Source: Atrina japonica
Taxonomy: Eukaryota; Mollusca; Bivalvia; Pterioida; Pinnidae
Assembly: GCA_030159075.1 (NCBI GenBank)
Contig: BROG01000025.1
Location: 1,167,501-1,231,500, forward strand
Direction: 5' to 3'
Length of the DNA: 64,000 bases
Shown piece after piece: positions 35,311-47,551 of the stretch. Below the pieces are notes generated by a model that saw nothing but the letters and a program-made list of their open reading frames with translations, did not search any database and was not told the origin of the DNA. The stretch's first letter is position 1. Each line of letters begins with the position of its first letter. Both the position numbers and the translations under genes were made by a program.

Positions 35311-35689
35311 ATTCCAATAATAATTTAGTTTGTTTATAAGATACTAGTCCGTCAACGGACAGGGAAAAGGTGTGTGACCGAAACATAAGTATACTAATTA
35401 ATTGTTACTTAGTGTACAGAAACTGTTTACTATCAATAAATCAATCATCATCAGAAACAATAGTATAATCATAGGCAAGATTTGAATACGCGTATAACAG
35501 GCGTTAAAACATATGTTAAAAACTTGTATTATGTTTGTATAATGTATGTAAAAAGTATGTTGGCGTAATACAAACGTACTTTGATTGAGTAAACTCTATT
35601 TTCTGATTGTGAGAATATTTTTACATCTTTTATTGTTAGATAACTTAAAGTTTTTATTCAATTTAATAATCAAGAAAGTGTACTCTTAG

Positions 35690-36190
35690 TACATATTATC
35701 ACCATAAAGACGAACGTTTCTGTCAATAAGACTTCATCAATTTTTAAATAATAACTTCGAGAAAAGGAAAGTAGGCTAAATACCAAAATTTATATTTTTA
35801 GCAACAAAGATAAGTATTTTATCAATATTATTAACAATATCTAAGTTATAGTTTTACAAAACTGACCAAAACAAATGCTCAAGACGAGCGTTTGCTGTCA
35901 ATAAGACTTCATCAGATGAGCGTAAAATTGATATAAAGGGACCGATTCATGTATCACGTGATAACCGAAAACATTCGCGCGGTGCTAGTGTCTCCAATGG
36001 TGATGGAACGTAACTGTGCGTAATATTCACGCTGAAATGACGTTACCGCGGGATATTGTCTGCTAGCGTCATTCCATCTCTAATAGAAACAACAGTCCAA
36101 CACAAACGTTATCGGATATCACGTGGTACTTGAATTAGTTTATTTCCGAAAGAAAAAGTGGTGTCATACAAAGCCAAATGATAAATCTAA
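35690..36190 (-). repeat. Two F units, the second split by an insert
   Basis: Partial F at 35690-35770 and a second unit from 35828 (tattaacaatatctaagtta, acttcatcagatgagcgtaa) that resumes at 36135 (tagtttatttccgaaagaaa, gtgtcatacaaagccaaatg). The interrupting 35944-36135 segment is listed separately. Confidence 0.7.
35944..36135. mobile_element. Candidate MITE nested inside an F repeat
   Basis: Imperfect terminal inverted repeats: gattcatgtatcacgtgata on the left and tatcacgtggtacttgaat on the right. It is more GC-rich than its surroundings (gcgcggtgctag, gttaccgcgggat). No open frame. Confidence 0.6.
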
Positions 36191-36768
36191 ATGTATTGCC
36201 AAATCCGTCTAAGAGCGCCCACTGTGAAAATGAAAATCTTAATTTAAATGGTGCTATTTGAGCGAAATACTACTAAATACAATATAAAATAATCGGCTTG
36301 TAATCAGAAATACCAACGAAAGATAATCTTTCTGTAATATAATTTGTTGTTACTAAAGTCATAGTTACATGACTTTGTATCTCTGGAACTCTTCGACCAA
36401 CAGAGACAAAAAGCCATTGGATGTAATTAATATACAATAGTTATCGGTCCGAAAAGGAAAATTAAAAATAAACACACAAGAGGAATGTTTCCTTTAAGGT
36501 ATAGAAACAAGAAAAACAATCTACTAAGTTTCAAACTGTTATTCCGATGGTCCAAGGCGTGTTCGAGAGGATCCAAAATAATAACTCATTCAGAAACTAT
36601 CGTCTTGAGTATTTTTTTTTTTGGACTCCTTGTAATAAAATTGATATTGTTCCTAATAATTAAATAACATTCAGAATAACCATTTTTATCAAATTTAATC
36701 TATGGCATTTAAAAACAAAAAATGCCGTCAGAAAATAAATCTTATGTATTAAAATCTGTTGCCGAAAT

Positions 36769-36934
36769 AAACGGATTTCATTTTCTATGATTCAGGAAGT
36801 CATTAACATGGTAACATGCATTTTGTATACGAATTACCTCCGTTTAACACTAAACATGACAAGAAGAAAGTTTAATGACTATTTAGCAGAGGATTTGTTC
36901 GCTAAAGCGAATAGCCAAAACGTATATATATATA
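36769..36934 (+). promoter_or_regulatory. Gene C promoter: distal box, 20-bp palindromic motif, TATA
   Basis: AACGGATTT at about 36769 and GGAAGTCATTA at 36795-36805, 197 bp before the ATG. GTTCGCTAAAGCGAATAGCC is at 36897-36916 and (TA)6 TATA at 36923-36934. The ATG is at 36992. The sequence is closely alignable with the gene B promoter. Confidence 0.75.
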
Positions 36935-36991
36935 CTTAGATTTCAACAGAAACCGTAAGATTCCATCGGTTGAGCTTCTGGAACCACCAAC

Positions 36992-37875
36992 ATGATGATT
37001 TTGCAGTTATCCCTTGCCGTGGTCCTGATTTCAGCAATACAAGGTATTTATCTATCTGTTTGTGTGTAAATTTAGAAAAAGATTTCTATACATCGCATAA
37101 AGATATCGTTAATGGCATAGTCACAATAACTGAAAGAGGAAATATTTATTCAACAATAAGTTAAATATAATTTATACTCATTGAATTGAATCCAAAATTA
37201 TATGTTTTAAAGACCTACATTTATCTCATTCATGCCGAAGAATATTATATTCAGAGTATCTTGTTATCTTGAAATTCAAGGGACTGTCCCTGCTTAAACG
37301 ATATATCCTGTAGTCGATATATATATACATATATTTCAGCTGCTTCTTATGTTCCACCTGTCGATGACTACGAGCCACCGGTTGTACCCGATTACAAGCC
37401 AGTACCTAAATACAAGTCGGTACCTAAATACAAGTCGGTACCTAAATACAAGCCAGTACCTAAATACAAGTCAGTTGTTCCCGACTACAAGCCACCTGTA
37501 GTGCCTGACTACAAGCCACCGGTTGTTCCCGACTACAAGCCACCTGTAGTGCCTGACTACAAGCCACCGGTTGACTACAAGCCACCGGTTGTACCTGACT
37601 ACAAGCCACCGGTAGTACCAGACTACAAGCCAGTAGAACCTGTATACAAGAAACCTCCAGTTTATAAACCAAAGAAACCAGTTTATAAACCAAAGAAGAG
37701 GCCAGCTTATAAACCAAAGAAGAAGCCAATTTATAAACCAACAAAGCCAGATTATAAACCAACAGAAACATATAAGCCAGGAGGTAGGTAGAGAATGAAA
37801 TAATGTTATCTCTTAAACAAACTAGACTAAAATGTATTTACTGCTGTCTTTTCGTTATCAACTGTAGAATAAAAA

Positions 37876-37950
<75 letters not shown>

Positions 37951-37989
37951 CATCACCACCACCACCACTACTACTACTACCACTACTAT

Positions 37990-38021
<32 letters not shown>

Positions 38022-40550
38022 ATAATAATAATAATAATGAAAATAATAATGATGACAACGATGATGAGGAGGATGAGGATGAGAAAGAGAAATGATGATG
38101 ATGATGATGATATTGATGATGATTTTCTACCTTCTGTTGACGTCTAAGATAAATTATCACCATATTTAATCATGAATAGGTAACGGTGCTGTAAAAGTTG
38201 GAGGCCATGGCTATTTCCCATCCAGTTATGGAGCAGGATACTATGGGGTAGGATATTACGGAAAAGGATATTACAAACAAGTGCCTGATGCAGATCCTTT
38301 GTCAGCTACAGGTGGATGCCCTCATGGATGGCTCCCATATGGTGGAATGTGCTACCTCTATAGTAGAGATAAACTTGGTTGGTTTGAAGCTTCGGTGCGT
38401 ATCATTATACTGACATTATATTATATATGTATAGGTTATTGACTGTTTATGTTGAAATATTTACGCTCAGATTTTCGCAGCGACAAAGGGCCTAGCTTGC
38501 AAGGCTCTTGCAAAACTTATTTTATTTTAGATGGCGTTTATATTAGCTATGTTAAGCTATAGTTCCTCATGTGACGTCACACAACGACGTAACCTCATTC
38601 ATAACCTGATGTTTCACCAACATCAAAAAAGGTCCCAGACCTCTGAAAAACCAAAGGTGGATCAGGATAAGTTTATAATGTAGCCATTTTATGAATCAGT
38701 AGGTTGAATCATCAAATGTTCTTGGTAATTCCCGGTATAAAAAGTCAATTTTTTCGAAATATTGTAAAATTACTTTTCTCTAGATGAAAGGCTTATATTT
38801 GATATAAATAAAATATTTAATGATTATTGTACATTATTTATCAAACAATTGTAACAAATATCTTTTATGTCTGTCATTGCGATTAATAGACAATATTTGT
38901 TTATTTTATGGTCGGTATAATAGTCTTGTTTGCGATTACTTGAATATTGAAATGTTGAGTTGCTTGTTCGTTGGCGGTTGTTGAAACGTCTACCAATTGT
39001 GACGAGGATTTGTTCCTCAAGTATTTCATTTGGATTTGACTATGGACTCACTGCGGGTGGGACCGGTCGATAAGGGATGCTTACTCCTCCATGGCACATG
39101 ATCCCACCTCTTGGTTTCCAGAGCTCCATGTTTGTCCATTTTTACCAGATTTCTTTCTGTATCCTGCACATCCTTAAGATTTATACTTTGGCATCCGAGA
39201 TTGTTTTTATATTCGTAAAAGATAAAACCGCAGTGAACAAGTGGTTATACATTATACTACAAGTCACAGAATATATCAAGTTTTAAATACATAAAAATTA
39301 ACCATGTACAGCAGCAATTTAAATTCAAATTTTACACAGAAAATTTTTTTTTATTTTAATTTTTGGTAATATTATGTACAAGAAAAACTATAAAATATTA
39401 TAGGACCATGTAACTGAAATATCGATGCTTTAAATTTTGAATTACGATTTTGTTTCAGATGAAATGCATGTATATGGGTGGTTATTTGGCAATTGCAAAC
39501 TCGGCACATGAAAACAGTTACTTCAAGTTGATGGCTAAGAAATATGAATGTAAGCAATTTAAATTCAATTTATGATGGCACCTACAGGTCTACCAAGGTA
39601 AAATGGTAGATGTTTACAAACACAATGAGTCTAAATCAAATCATAAAAGGGTGACAAGCTACTTGTCGTCACAAAAGTATTTGAGATTCATTAATGCATG
39701 GAGTACGTGCAAAGCAATATGGTTTCCTTGTAAAACCTATTTTTGGAAAGTAGATCGTATTGTTTTGGTTTTTGACTGAACCCGGATGTGCCATTTTACT
39801 TTGGTAGACCTATACTGTGCGCCATTTTATAAAGTTTTTGCTACAGTTTTTCTTTTATTTCCCCAGTATTTCAATATGTATCGATTAATATCTATTGCTG
39901 TTGTATCCTTACATTAAATATTTTTATTACAGTAAAACCAGGAGTGTGGTTCGGTTTAAATGACGTTTTGTTTCCAAAATCACACAAGTGGTTCTGGGGA
40001 TACGGAAAGAAACAATGCAAGTGGTTCGACTGGGGACTCAAGGAACCAAAGTACGATGGCGCCGGGTATAAACACTGTGTTGCTCTTTGGTGTGATTACA
40101 AATGGCAATGGAAAGTAGAAAACTGCTACAGCAAAAAATACTACATTTGTGAATTAAACCCAGTAAGTACAGAACTTTATTCTCATACTCAATAAAGTAC
40201 AAATCTATACCTTATAATAAACAAAGTAAGTACTACATCTTATTATTAAACGAAAAAAAACTCTTACTCTGTAAGGATTACAATCAGGAAATAAAACATA
40301 AAAAAGAAAAAAACAACATTAAATTGATGTGTTCGGATTTTTTTTTTAAAATTGCAAATGAAGTCAAACCTAAAGACACAAAAATAATATATTTAAATTA
40401 ATTGCCATATTCACATATATAGGGAACATGATGGAAATTTTGTGCTTTAGAATTTTCCGATCAAATTAAAACCCAATATATAGTAATTGCTCTATATTAA
40501 TATTGTGCTTCTTTTCTTTCTAGAAACGACCCTGCAAGTGCGGTTACTAG
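36992..40550 (+). CDS. Gene C: secreted VVPDYKPP-repeat C-type-lectin-like protein (byssal fp-1-like), 6 exons
   Basis: Coding exons: 36992-37043, 37340-37783, 38180-38394, 39459-39549, 39933-40162, 40524-40550; phases 1,1,0,1,0; 352 aa. Signal peptide MMILQLSLAVVLISAIQG. Exon 2 (147 codons) has three zones: VPKYKS units, then PVVPDYKPP octapeptide-like repeats, then PVYKPKK/RPAYKPKK basic units, ending ETYKPGG. Exon 3 carries VGGHGYFPSSYG, Gly-Tyr repeats and CPHGWLPYGGMC. Exons 4-5 encode MKCMYMGGYLAIANSAHE, VWFGLNDVLFPKSHKWFWGY, KKQCKWFDWG, KEPKYDGAGYKHCVALWCDY and KWQWKVENC. Exon 6 encodes KRPCKCGY. The Tyr residues in Y-K-P contexts are candidates for DOPA conversion, by analogy with mussel and pen-shell foot proteins. 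Gene structure is near certain; expression and ligand are not. Confidence 0.93.
37872..38125. repeat. (CTA)n-(GAT)n microsatellite in intron 2 of gene C
   Basis: Long cta tract with cac interruptions, then taa and gatgat units. The poly-Leu, poly-Val and poly-Ser open frames across it are artefacts. Confidence 0.95.
38910..39215 (+). repeat. Penelope-like 3'-region in intron 3 of gene C
   Basis: Family order: gtcggtataatagtcttgtt, gttggcggttgttgaaacgt, gacgaggatttgttcctcaa, gatgcttactcctccatggc, ctgtatcctgcacatcctta, tttggcatccgaga. Confidence 0.8.
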
Positions 40551-40611
40551 AGGAAGGATTATATTTGTGACCTAGATTTGACTGTCACATAAATGTACTA
40601 GAAATGCATTG

Positions 40612-40617
40612 AATAAA
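40612..40617 (+). terminator. Poly(A) signal of gene C (AATAAA)
   Basis: AATAAA 62 bp after the stop in the context attgaataaaatatg, the same context and distance as in gene D. Confidence 0.8.
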
Positions 40618-40825
40618 ATATGAAATATATTTTCGTTTTGTTATATGTTTTTATCATTCACAAGCTTCTTTTAGTGTGAGGAGGTTTTCTGGCTACGTGA
40701 AAAATAAAATAAATAAAATAAATGTTATGTTTTATTTTGGGTTGACTATAATTATTAAAGTGTAAGCTTACATATGTGAAACACAATGGTTAAATTTGAA
40801 CAGATCAGGTAAATATGACGTATGT

Positions 40826-41475
40826 ACTGATACCCTAAGAAGTCCAAGAACCTGTTTGCCTAGACTCTTTAAGAAGTCCAAGAACCTGTTTGCCTAGACT
40901 CTTTAAGAAGTCCAAGAACTTGTTTGCCTAGACTCTTTAAGAAGTCCAAGAACCTGTTTGCCTAGACTCTTTAAGAAGTCCAAGAACTTGTTTGCCTAGT
41001 CTCTTTAAGAAGTCCAAGAACCTGTTTACCTAGACTCTTTAAGAAGTCCAAGAACCTGTTTGCCTAGACTCTTTAAGAAGTCCAAGAACCTGTTTGCCTA
41101 CACTCTTTAAGAAGTCCAAAAACATATTTGTCTAGACTCTTTAAGAAGTCCAAAAACATATTTGTCTAGATACATATGTCATGACACTTTAAGAAGTTCA
41201 AGAATGTATTTGTTTCGACACTGTAAGAAGTCCAAGTACATACTCGTCTCGACACTTTAAGAAATCCAAGAACGTTTAGGTCTTGCCTCTTTAGGAAGTC
41301 CAAGAACGCATAGGTCTTGGCACTTTAAAAGTCGACACTTTTAGAAGTTCAAGATCGTTAAGGTCTTGACACTGTAAAAAGTCCAAAAGCGCATAAGTCT
41401 TGACACTTTAATAAATCCAAGAATGTTTATGTCTCGACAATTTAAGAAGTCCAAGAACGTATATATCTTGACTCT
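40826..41475. repeat. 34-bp minisatellite downstream of gene C
   Basis: Unit agactctttaagaagtccaa + gaacctgtttgcct. aagaagtcc starts at 40837, 40871 and 40905, fixing the 34-bp period. About 18 units; those to about 41110 are nearly identical, later ones diverge. It starts about 210 bp after the gene C poly(A) signal. Confidence 0.93.
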
Positions 41476-42031
41476 TTATGGAACAACTGAAAAATATGGC
41501 ATTATAGAAATATCCTTGGTAGTACATAGATATACAGAAGCACACACAAAGAATCCGCTGTACACCAATTTGAAAATTGGAATAAAAATGACGAGGAAAC
41601 AGTATCAGATGCACACAGACGACTTAATACTTTTTTCTTATATTTCCTAGATTTCCTCCTGTAGCCATATTGTGTGGCAGCATCTAAACTTGTGAAAATT
41701 ATGAAGTCTTTTCACAAATACAGTTTAACTCACTTGGTTCCTCAAAGAAGAACTGTCTTGACCCATAATATGGTCGTCAAAGGGGAATAACTGCTAAAAC
41801 CTCTGCTAACGGAAGGTCATCTAGTTGACGTCTACACAAACAAACGATTATATATTTAATATTTGTTTATAATACACAATTTAAAGTGCCTTTTACTTTA
41901 GACCATAAAACAAATTAGAATAACAATTTTATGAACTTTTGAATACCAACCATGCAGATGAACAAACGCAAAGAATGAAACACATTCACACATACAAGCA
42001 TATAATGAAACGCATACACAAGACCAAATAA

Positions 42032-42074
42032 ACACACACACACACACATACACACACACACACACACATACACA

Positions 42075-42135
<61 letters not shown>
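42032..42135. repeat. (CA)n microsatellite
   Basis: About 100 bp of CA with scattered TA interruptions. The poly-Cys/Val frames on the minus strand are artefacts. Confidence 0.95.
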
Positions 42136-42136
<1 letters not shown>

Positions 42137-42459
42137 GTCACTAAGAGACTATGGTTATAGGCATCTTTTCGCCATTGCTGTATAAAATGGTAAAATAATG
42201 TTTCGATGTCGGAAAGATTTTTTGTCAAGAAGTATGAGATTATTCTTCCAGTGGAACTAATTCTGCACCTTCCCACTTTCCGAGGACGCTTCCGATAGAC
42301 CAAAAGCCGAAAGTATTTTTAGACAACGACTTCCATTCTTTTCATGGATGATAACGTACGTTGTTACCGTACCTTGTACGTTGTTGCTGTTACTGTAATA
42401 ATACCGATGAAAATACCATTCCGGGACTCAAACTCTTCGCCCATAAAGAGTCAAACTTG

Positions 42460-42620
42460 CAGTAAATGCCATCTTAGTATAAATAGCACCTGCCTCTAAA
42501 GGCCATTCAAACATAACTTTTGTTATCATTTTATAATGAATACATTTCTTTATAAAGGTCACCTGGTTATAACGGCTACTTTTGCCCGTTCCTTTGATTG
42601 GTCTTTATATACAAATTTGA
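42460..42620. repeat. Dispersed 'tataaaggccac' repeat
   Basis: Contains aatgccatcttagtataaat, ctgcctctaaaggccattca, tttataaaggtcacctggtt and gtctttatatacaaatttga, as at 33340-33560. Confidence 0.55.
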
Positions 42621-43779
42621 CAGTATATCCTTTTTGTTCCATTTACATAATAAAACGGATCTATTTTTTTCTTGCAAAATCTGTTGGCAATCATTTTTTC
42701 AGCTATTAGATTTGTTACTTTCCGATACCAATGTTACGTTTACTGAGTTGAGCATGAACGAAAAGCTTTCAGATTTAGTTTAAACTGGAAGCCAAATGAA
42801 AAGAGGCCGGTCAAATCGAACTTTTGTGATCCTGAACCAGAATTCAACAATACTTTATTTCTCATGTTTAAACCTCGAAATACAGTGCAAAGTTTGATAT
42901 GTCAGAAAAATACTTAAATATTATTATGAATTTCTGATTTCACCACATTTAAAACGGCAAACATAATGATAGACTGTGTCTTTATGTCTACGTGCCTTTT
43001 AGAACAACAAAGCAATCAATTGGACTTTTGAAGTTAAATAGAAGTACCATTAGATATTCGAAACTCGAAGTTGGATATAAGAACAATGACTAAAAATGAA
43101 TTTCATGGGTAAATATTCAAATGACCGATACAATTCAAGCGTAGTTCACGCTTAAAATATCTCTATCAAATATAGCGATCGATTCTTAATCCATTTCAGG
43201 GGTGTGAAAACTATAATTCATATCGCTTGCATTAGAACGAGGCTTTTGTTATATCAATTTTACTAAAAATATCATCGAGAACGTGCTGATGTATCTCACA
43301 ATATAAGGATGATGGTATCTCATAAAGAAAGAAAGGGTAGTTGGAATATTCAAAATGAAGACTTAGAAAAAAATTGTGGATGAAAAGAAAAGCACAAACT
43401 CTTGAAGAAAACATATGTTTTGAGAGTAGTTAGTTAACTTATCCGGCTTTATAGACACATTTGGACTGACCGAAATTATTGATTGAATGAAGAGTCCATT
43501 GTCCAGGGGTTGATGTGTTAGTTTATAAAAAGATTATCTTTTTCATGACCATTTTCATATCATATTCCATATCAGACCTCATAAAAGCTCTGATAATGGA
43601 GTCTCGGGATGATTTAGGATATGATATGAAAGTGTTCTTATAACGTACATGTGAATTGTTTCAGATAATAATTATAGATAGTTTAATCACAAACACAGCG
43701 AATGCCAACGTTATCGCCTGTAACATCGTTAAAATTGCTTACTATCAACCATTCGCCTCATACATCGATTTTAAACGAT

Positions 43780-43905
<126 letters not shown>

Positions 43906-43944
43906 ACAACGAAATAATCAATATTAAAAGTAATTTGAAAATTC

Positions 43945-44207
<263 letters not shown>

Positions 44208-44408
44208 CATATATACCAACGGAAAGAAACGCAAGTTTATTTTCAATAGTTATTATTTTACACGATTCATTGATGATTAGTTCATTGTTTGGGGTTCTCG
44301 ATCATTTCATTATTACTTAATTCATGTTGATGATTTTTTTTTGTCGTATCACAAACGGCCTTTGTGTAAACAACGTTAAAACAAGGGTACCCTACGTCGT
44401 TTCCCGGT

Positions 44409-45141
<733 letters not shown>

Positions 45142-45371
45142 GAGATGCATACCTGTAACGTCTGTAGGATTCTTAATCTACAGATTTGTGAGAATGGTCA
45201 TCATACGCCCGAATGAATAAATATTATATATACAATTTATTCATATAATACTTTGAAATCTTGTATTACAAGTTTTTGTTGATTTCTAATCTTGTTTCCT
45301 TGTTCCGCATAGTGAAAAATAAAAAAATATATCCATTCTACTTTCCCACTTAATTATATGAAACAAACAGA

Positions 45372-45470
45372 CTGTACAACGTACCCGATGACTATGTCAC
45401 ATACCTATTGACTGTATTACGTATCCGATGTCTGTATTACGTACCCGATAACTTTATTACGTACCTTTAT
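45372..45470. repeat. Short tandem repeat, about 27-28 bp
   Basis: About three and a half units of gactgtattacgtacccgat-type sequence, diverged. Confidence 0.6.
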
Positions 45471-45611
45471 TCAGAATATATTAAGATAACTTAAATGAAA
45501 CAATTAAAAAGATTATTTAAAGATAATATTAATATAATTGTTTTTAGATTTTGTCTTCGGTAAATCTGGTTAGCGCGTAAAATTTAAAATAAATATATAT
45601 TTTAAATATAC

Positions 45612-45641
45612 ACATTATATGCTGACTTAAAAAGTTAAGTG

Positions 45642-45703
<62 letters not shown>

Positions 45704-45754
45704 TGAAAACGATATGTGACACGTAACTTTTTAAGTCAGCATATACAATGTCCA
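45612..45754. repeat. Inverted repeat enclosing (TA)n
   Basis: The left arm tatgctgacttaaaaagtta (about 45618-45643) is mirrored by the right arm taactttttaagtcagcata (about 45724-45743), with gtgtca/tgacac next to the centre. A TA tract of about 55 bp lies between. Confidence 0.8.
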
Positions 45755-46116
45755 ATGTTCACCAGATTTGTATACTATCACATATCGCAGTTCAACTGAT
45801 GAAGCCGTATTGACAGGCAACATGTTGACACAAAAATTATTAAAGTAACAATAATGCATAGAATCAGTTCAATGCAAAAAAAATTTCACCTGTATACTTG
45901 TATTTCTGAAAAATAAACAGTATTTATTTTGTTTTTTGAGGAAACTGGATATGTCATTTTATATGTGTAGGCATATACTGAACACAAGGCGGAATATTCT
46001 AACACTAATTTTATATAGTACATTCAAATATCCGCTTTTTACAACTCGTTCACAAATATTCCAACATCCGGGTTAGCCTTTTTCTATTTACTATTAAGAT
46101 ATCATTCTTTGATTAA

Positions 46117-46429
46117 ATGGCATTAGCTGTGTTTCAAATAAAATTGTTTCGATTTTTTCTAATGGTACTACTTGTATTTGATTTATAATGAGAAATAACA
46201 GTGATATTTTTTTCAAAATATGATCAGGTCCAGTGTTATTTCCATATATAATAATAGTAAGGTTGAATTAATAAATTGCATTGAAAAAGTGGCAAACTGG
46301 GTTTCTGAAGCAAATTTCACAAAATATATAGAAATTTAAGAATTAAGAATGCGTGTGTATATCTCCATTTTGTTATCAGTCTAGGTAGTAAAAAAGTAAA
46401 AATTTAGAAAAAAACAGCTAACGTACCTT
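46117..46429. mobile_element. MITE-T family copy
   Basis: TTAA (46113-46116) then ATGGCATTAGCTGTG; the right end is aaaacagctaacgtacctt. The interior includes ggtcaggtcc-like, agtggcaaactgggtttctg and cacaaaatatatag. Confidence 0.75.
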
Positions 46430-46844
46430 CAAAGCTTGTACCCCAATATTGGCACAAAGGGGTTGCGGCTGTAACGTGTAAGGTGTTTTGGTATATAAAC
46501 TCTGAATATTGGGCGTAGCATATTATTTATATTGTTTCAGATATAGGTAGATTCTAGTTATGCTCAAATCATCATGTTAATATAAATATTATCCCTTTAA
46601 CTGAAATATATTTCATAATGACTTCATTGCCTATATCTAAATATTATACCAACATATTGCCTTTTCTGATGTACAATACAATTTTGTAATTGTGACGTTA
46701 CCACGAGGAAATTATGACAATAAATCATAGGCATATATAACGATTTTATCAGGGAATAATACAGATTGTAGCAAAATCCTACAGCAAGAAGGATTTCTGT
46801 AAAATATTGTTTGTAGTAAATTTATTTAAGGTAATATGAAAGAA

Positions 46845-46952
<108 letters not shown>

Positions 46953-47330
46953 CATTCTGAAATGTTAATAGCCAAATTTCAATAGATTAATATGTATATA
47001 AATTTCAAAATATTATCAATTATTTCTTCAATAAAATATAATTGGTCAATTTATATATCTGAAATTTAAAACACCTCAGATATACCCGTTTACATTGGAA
47101 CTTGAAACCCCCTTAGGGACACAACAAAACCGGTCTTTATAGGGAAGTGGTCTTTATATAGAGTTTCATTTATACACAAAAAGCAGTCTTTATGACCAGG
47201 GGGTCTTTATACACAAGTTGTCATTAAAGCCGGTTTTACTGTGTTTTCGATAAAAAAGTAACCTCAAAACTATTAAGAAATTTGATAACCGACAACTTTG
47301 AAATTTATGTTCGATGATACTTACATGCAG

Positions 47331-47491
47331 ACGGATTACAATGTCACATATCGGCGGAAGTCATTAGGATATATTCCATGTATTTCCGCATGTAACTGTT
47401 ACCGCTACATCATTACAAAGTGAAAAAGACAGATCTTACAAAACTTGTCGATAATTTGTTCAATTGAGCAAATAAATGAAACATATAAATA
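47331..47491 (+). promoter_or_regulatory. Gene D promoter: distal box, 20-bp motif, TATA
   Basis: ACGGATTACA at 47331-47340, GGAAGTCATTA at 47356-47366 (196 bp before the ATG), GTTCAATTGAGCAAATAAAT at 47458-47477, and TATAAATA at 47484-47491. The ATG is at 47552. Confidence 0.75.
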
Positions 47492-47551
47492 TACTAAAAG
47501 CAGATGACAAATTGTATGACTCCGAAACTTTGGGCAACGACAGCCAGCAAG

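Noticed and set aside
37803..38163. Poly-Leu, poly-Val and Ser-rich frames in intron 2 of gene C
   Set aside because: Microsatellite artefacts.
40826..41475. CRISPR-like array
   Set aside because: Contiguous 34-bp minisatellite with no unique spacers, in an animal genome.
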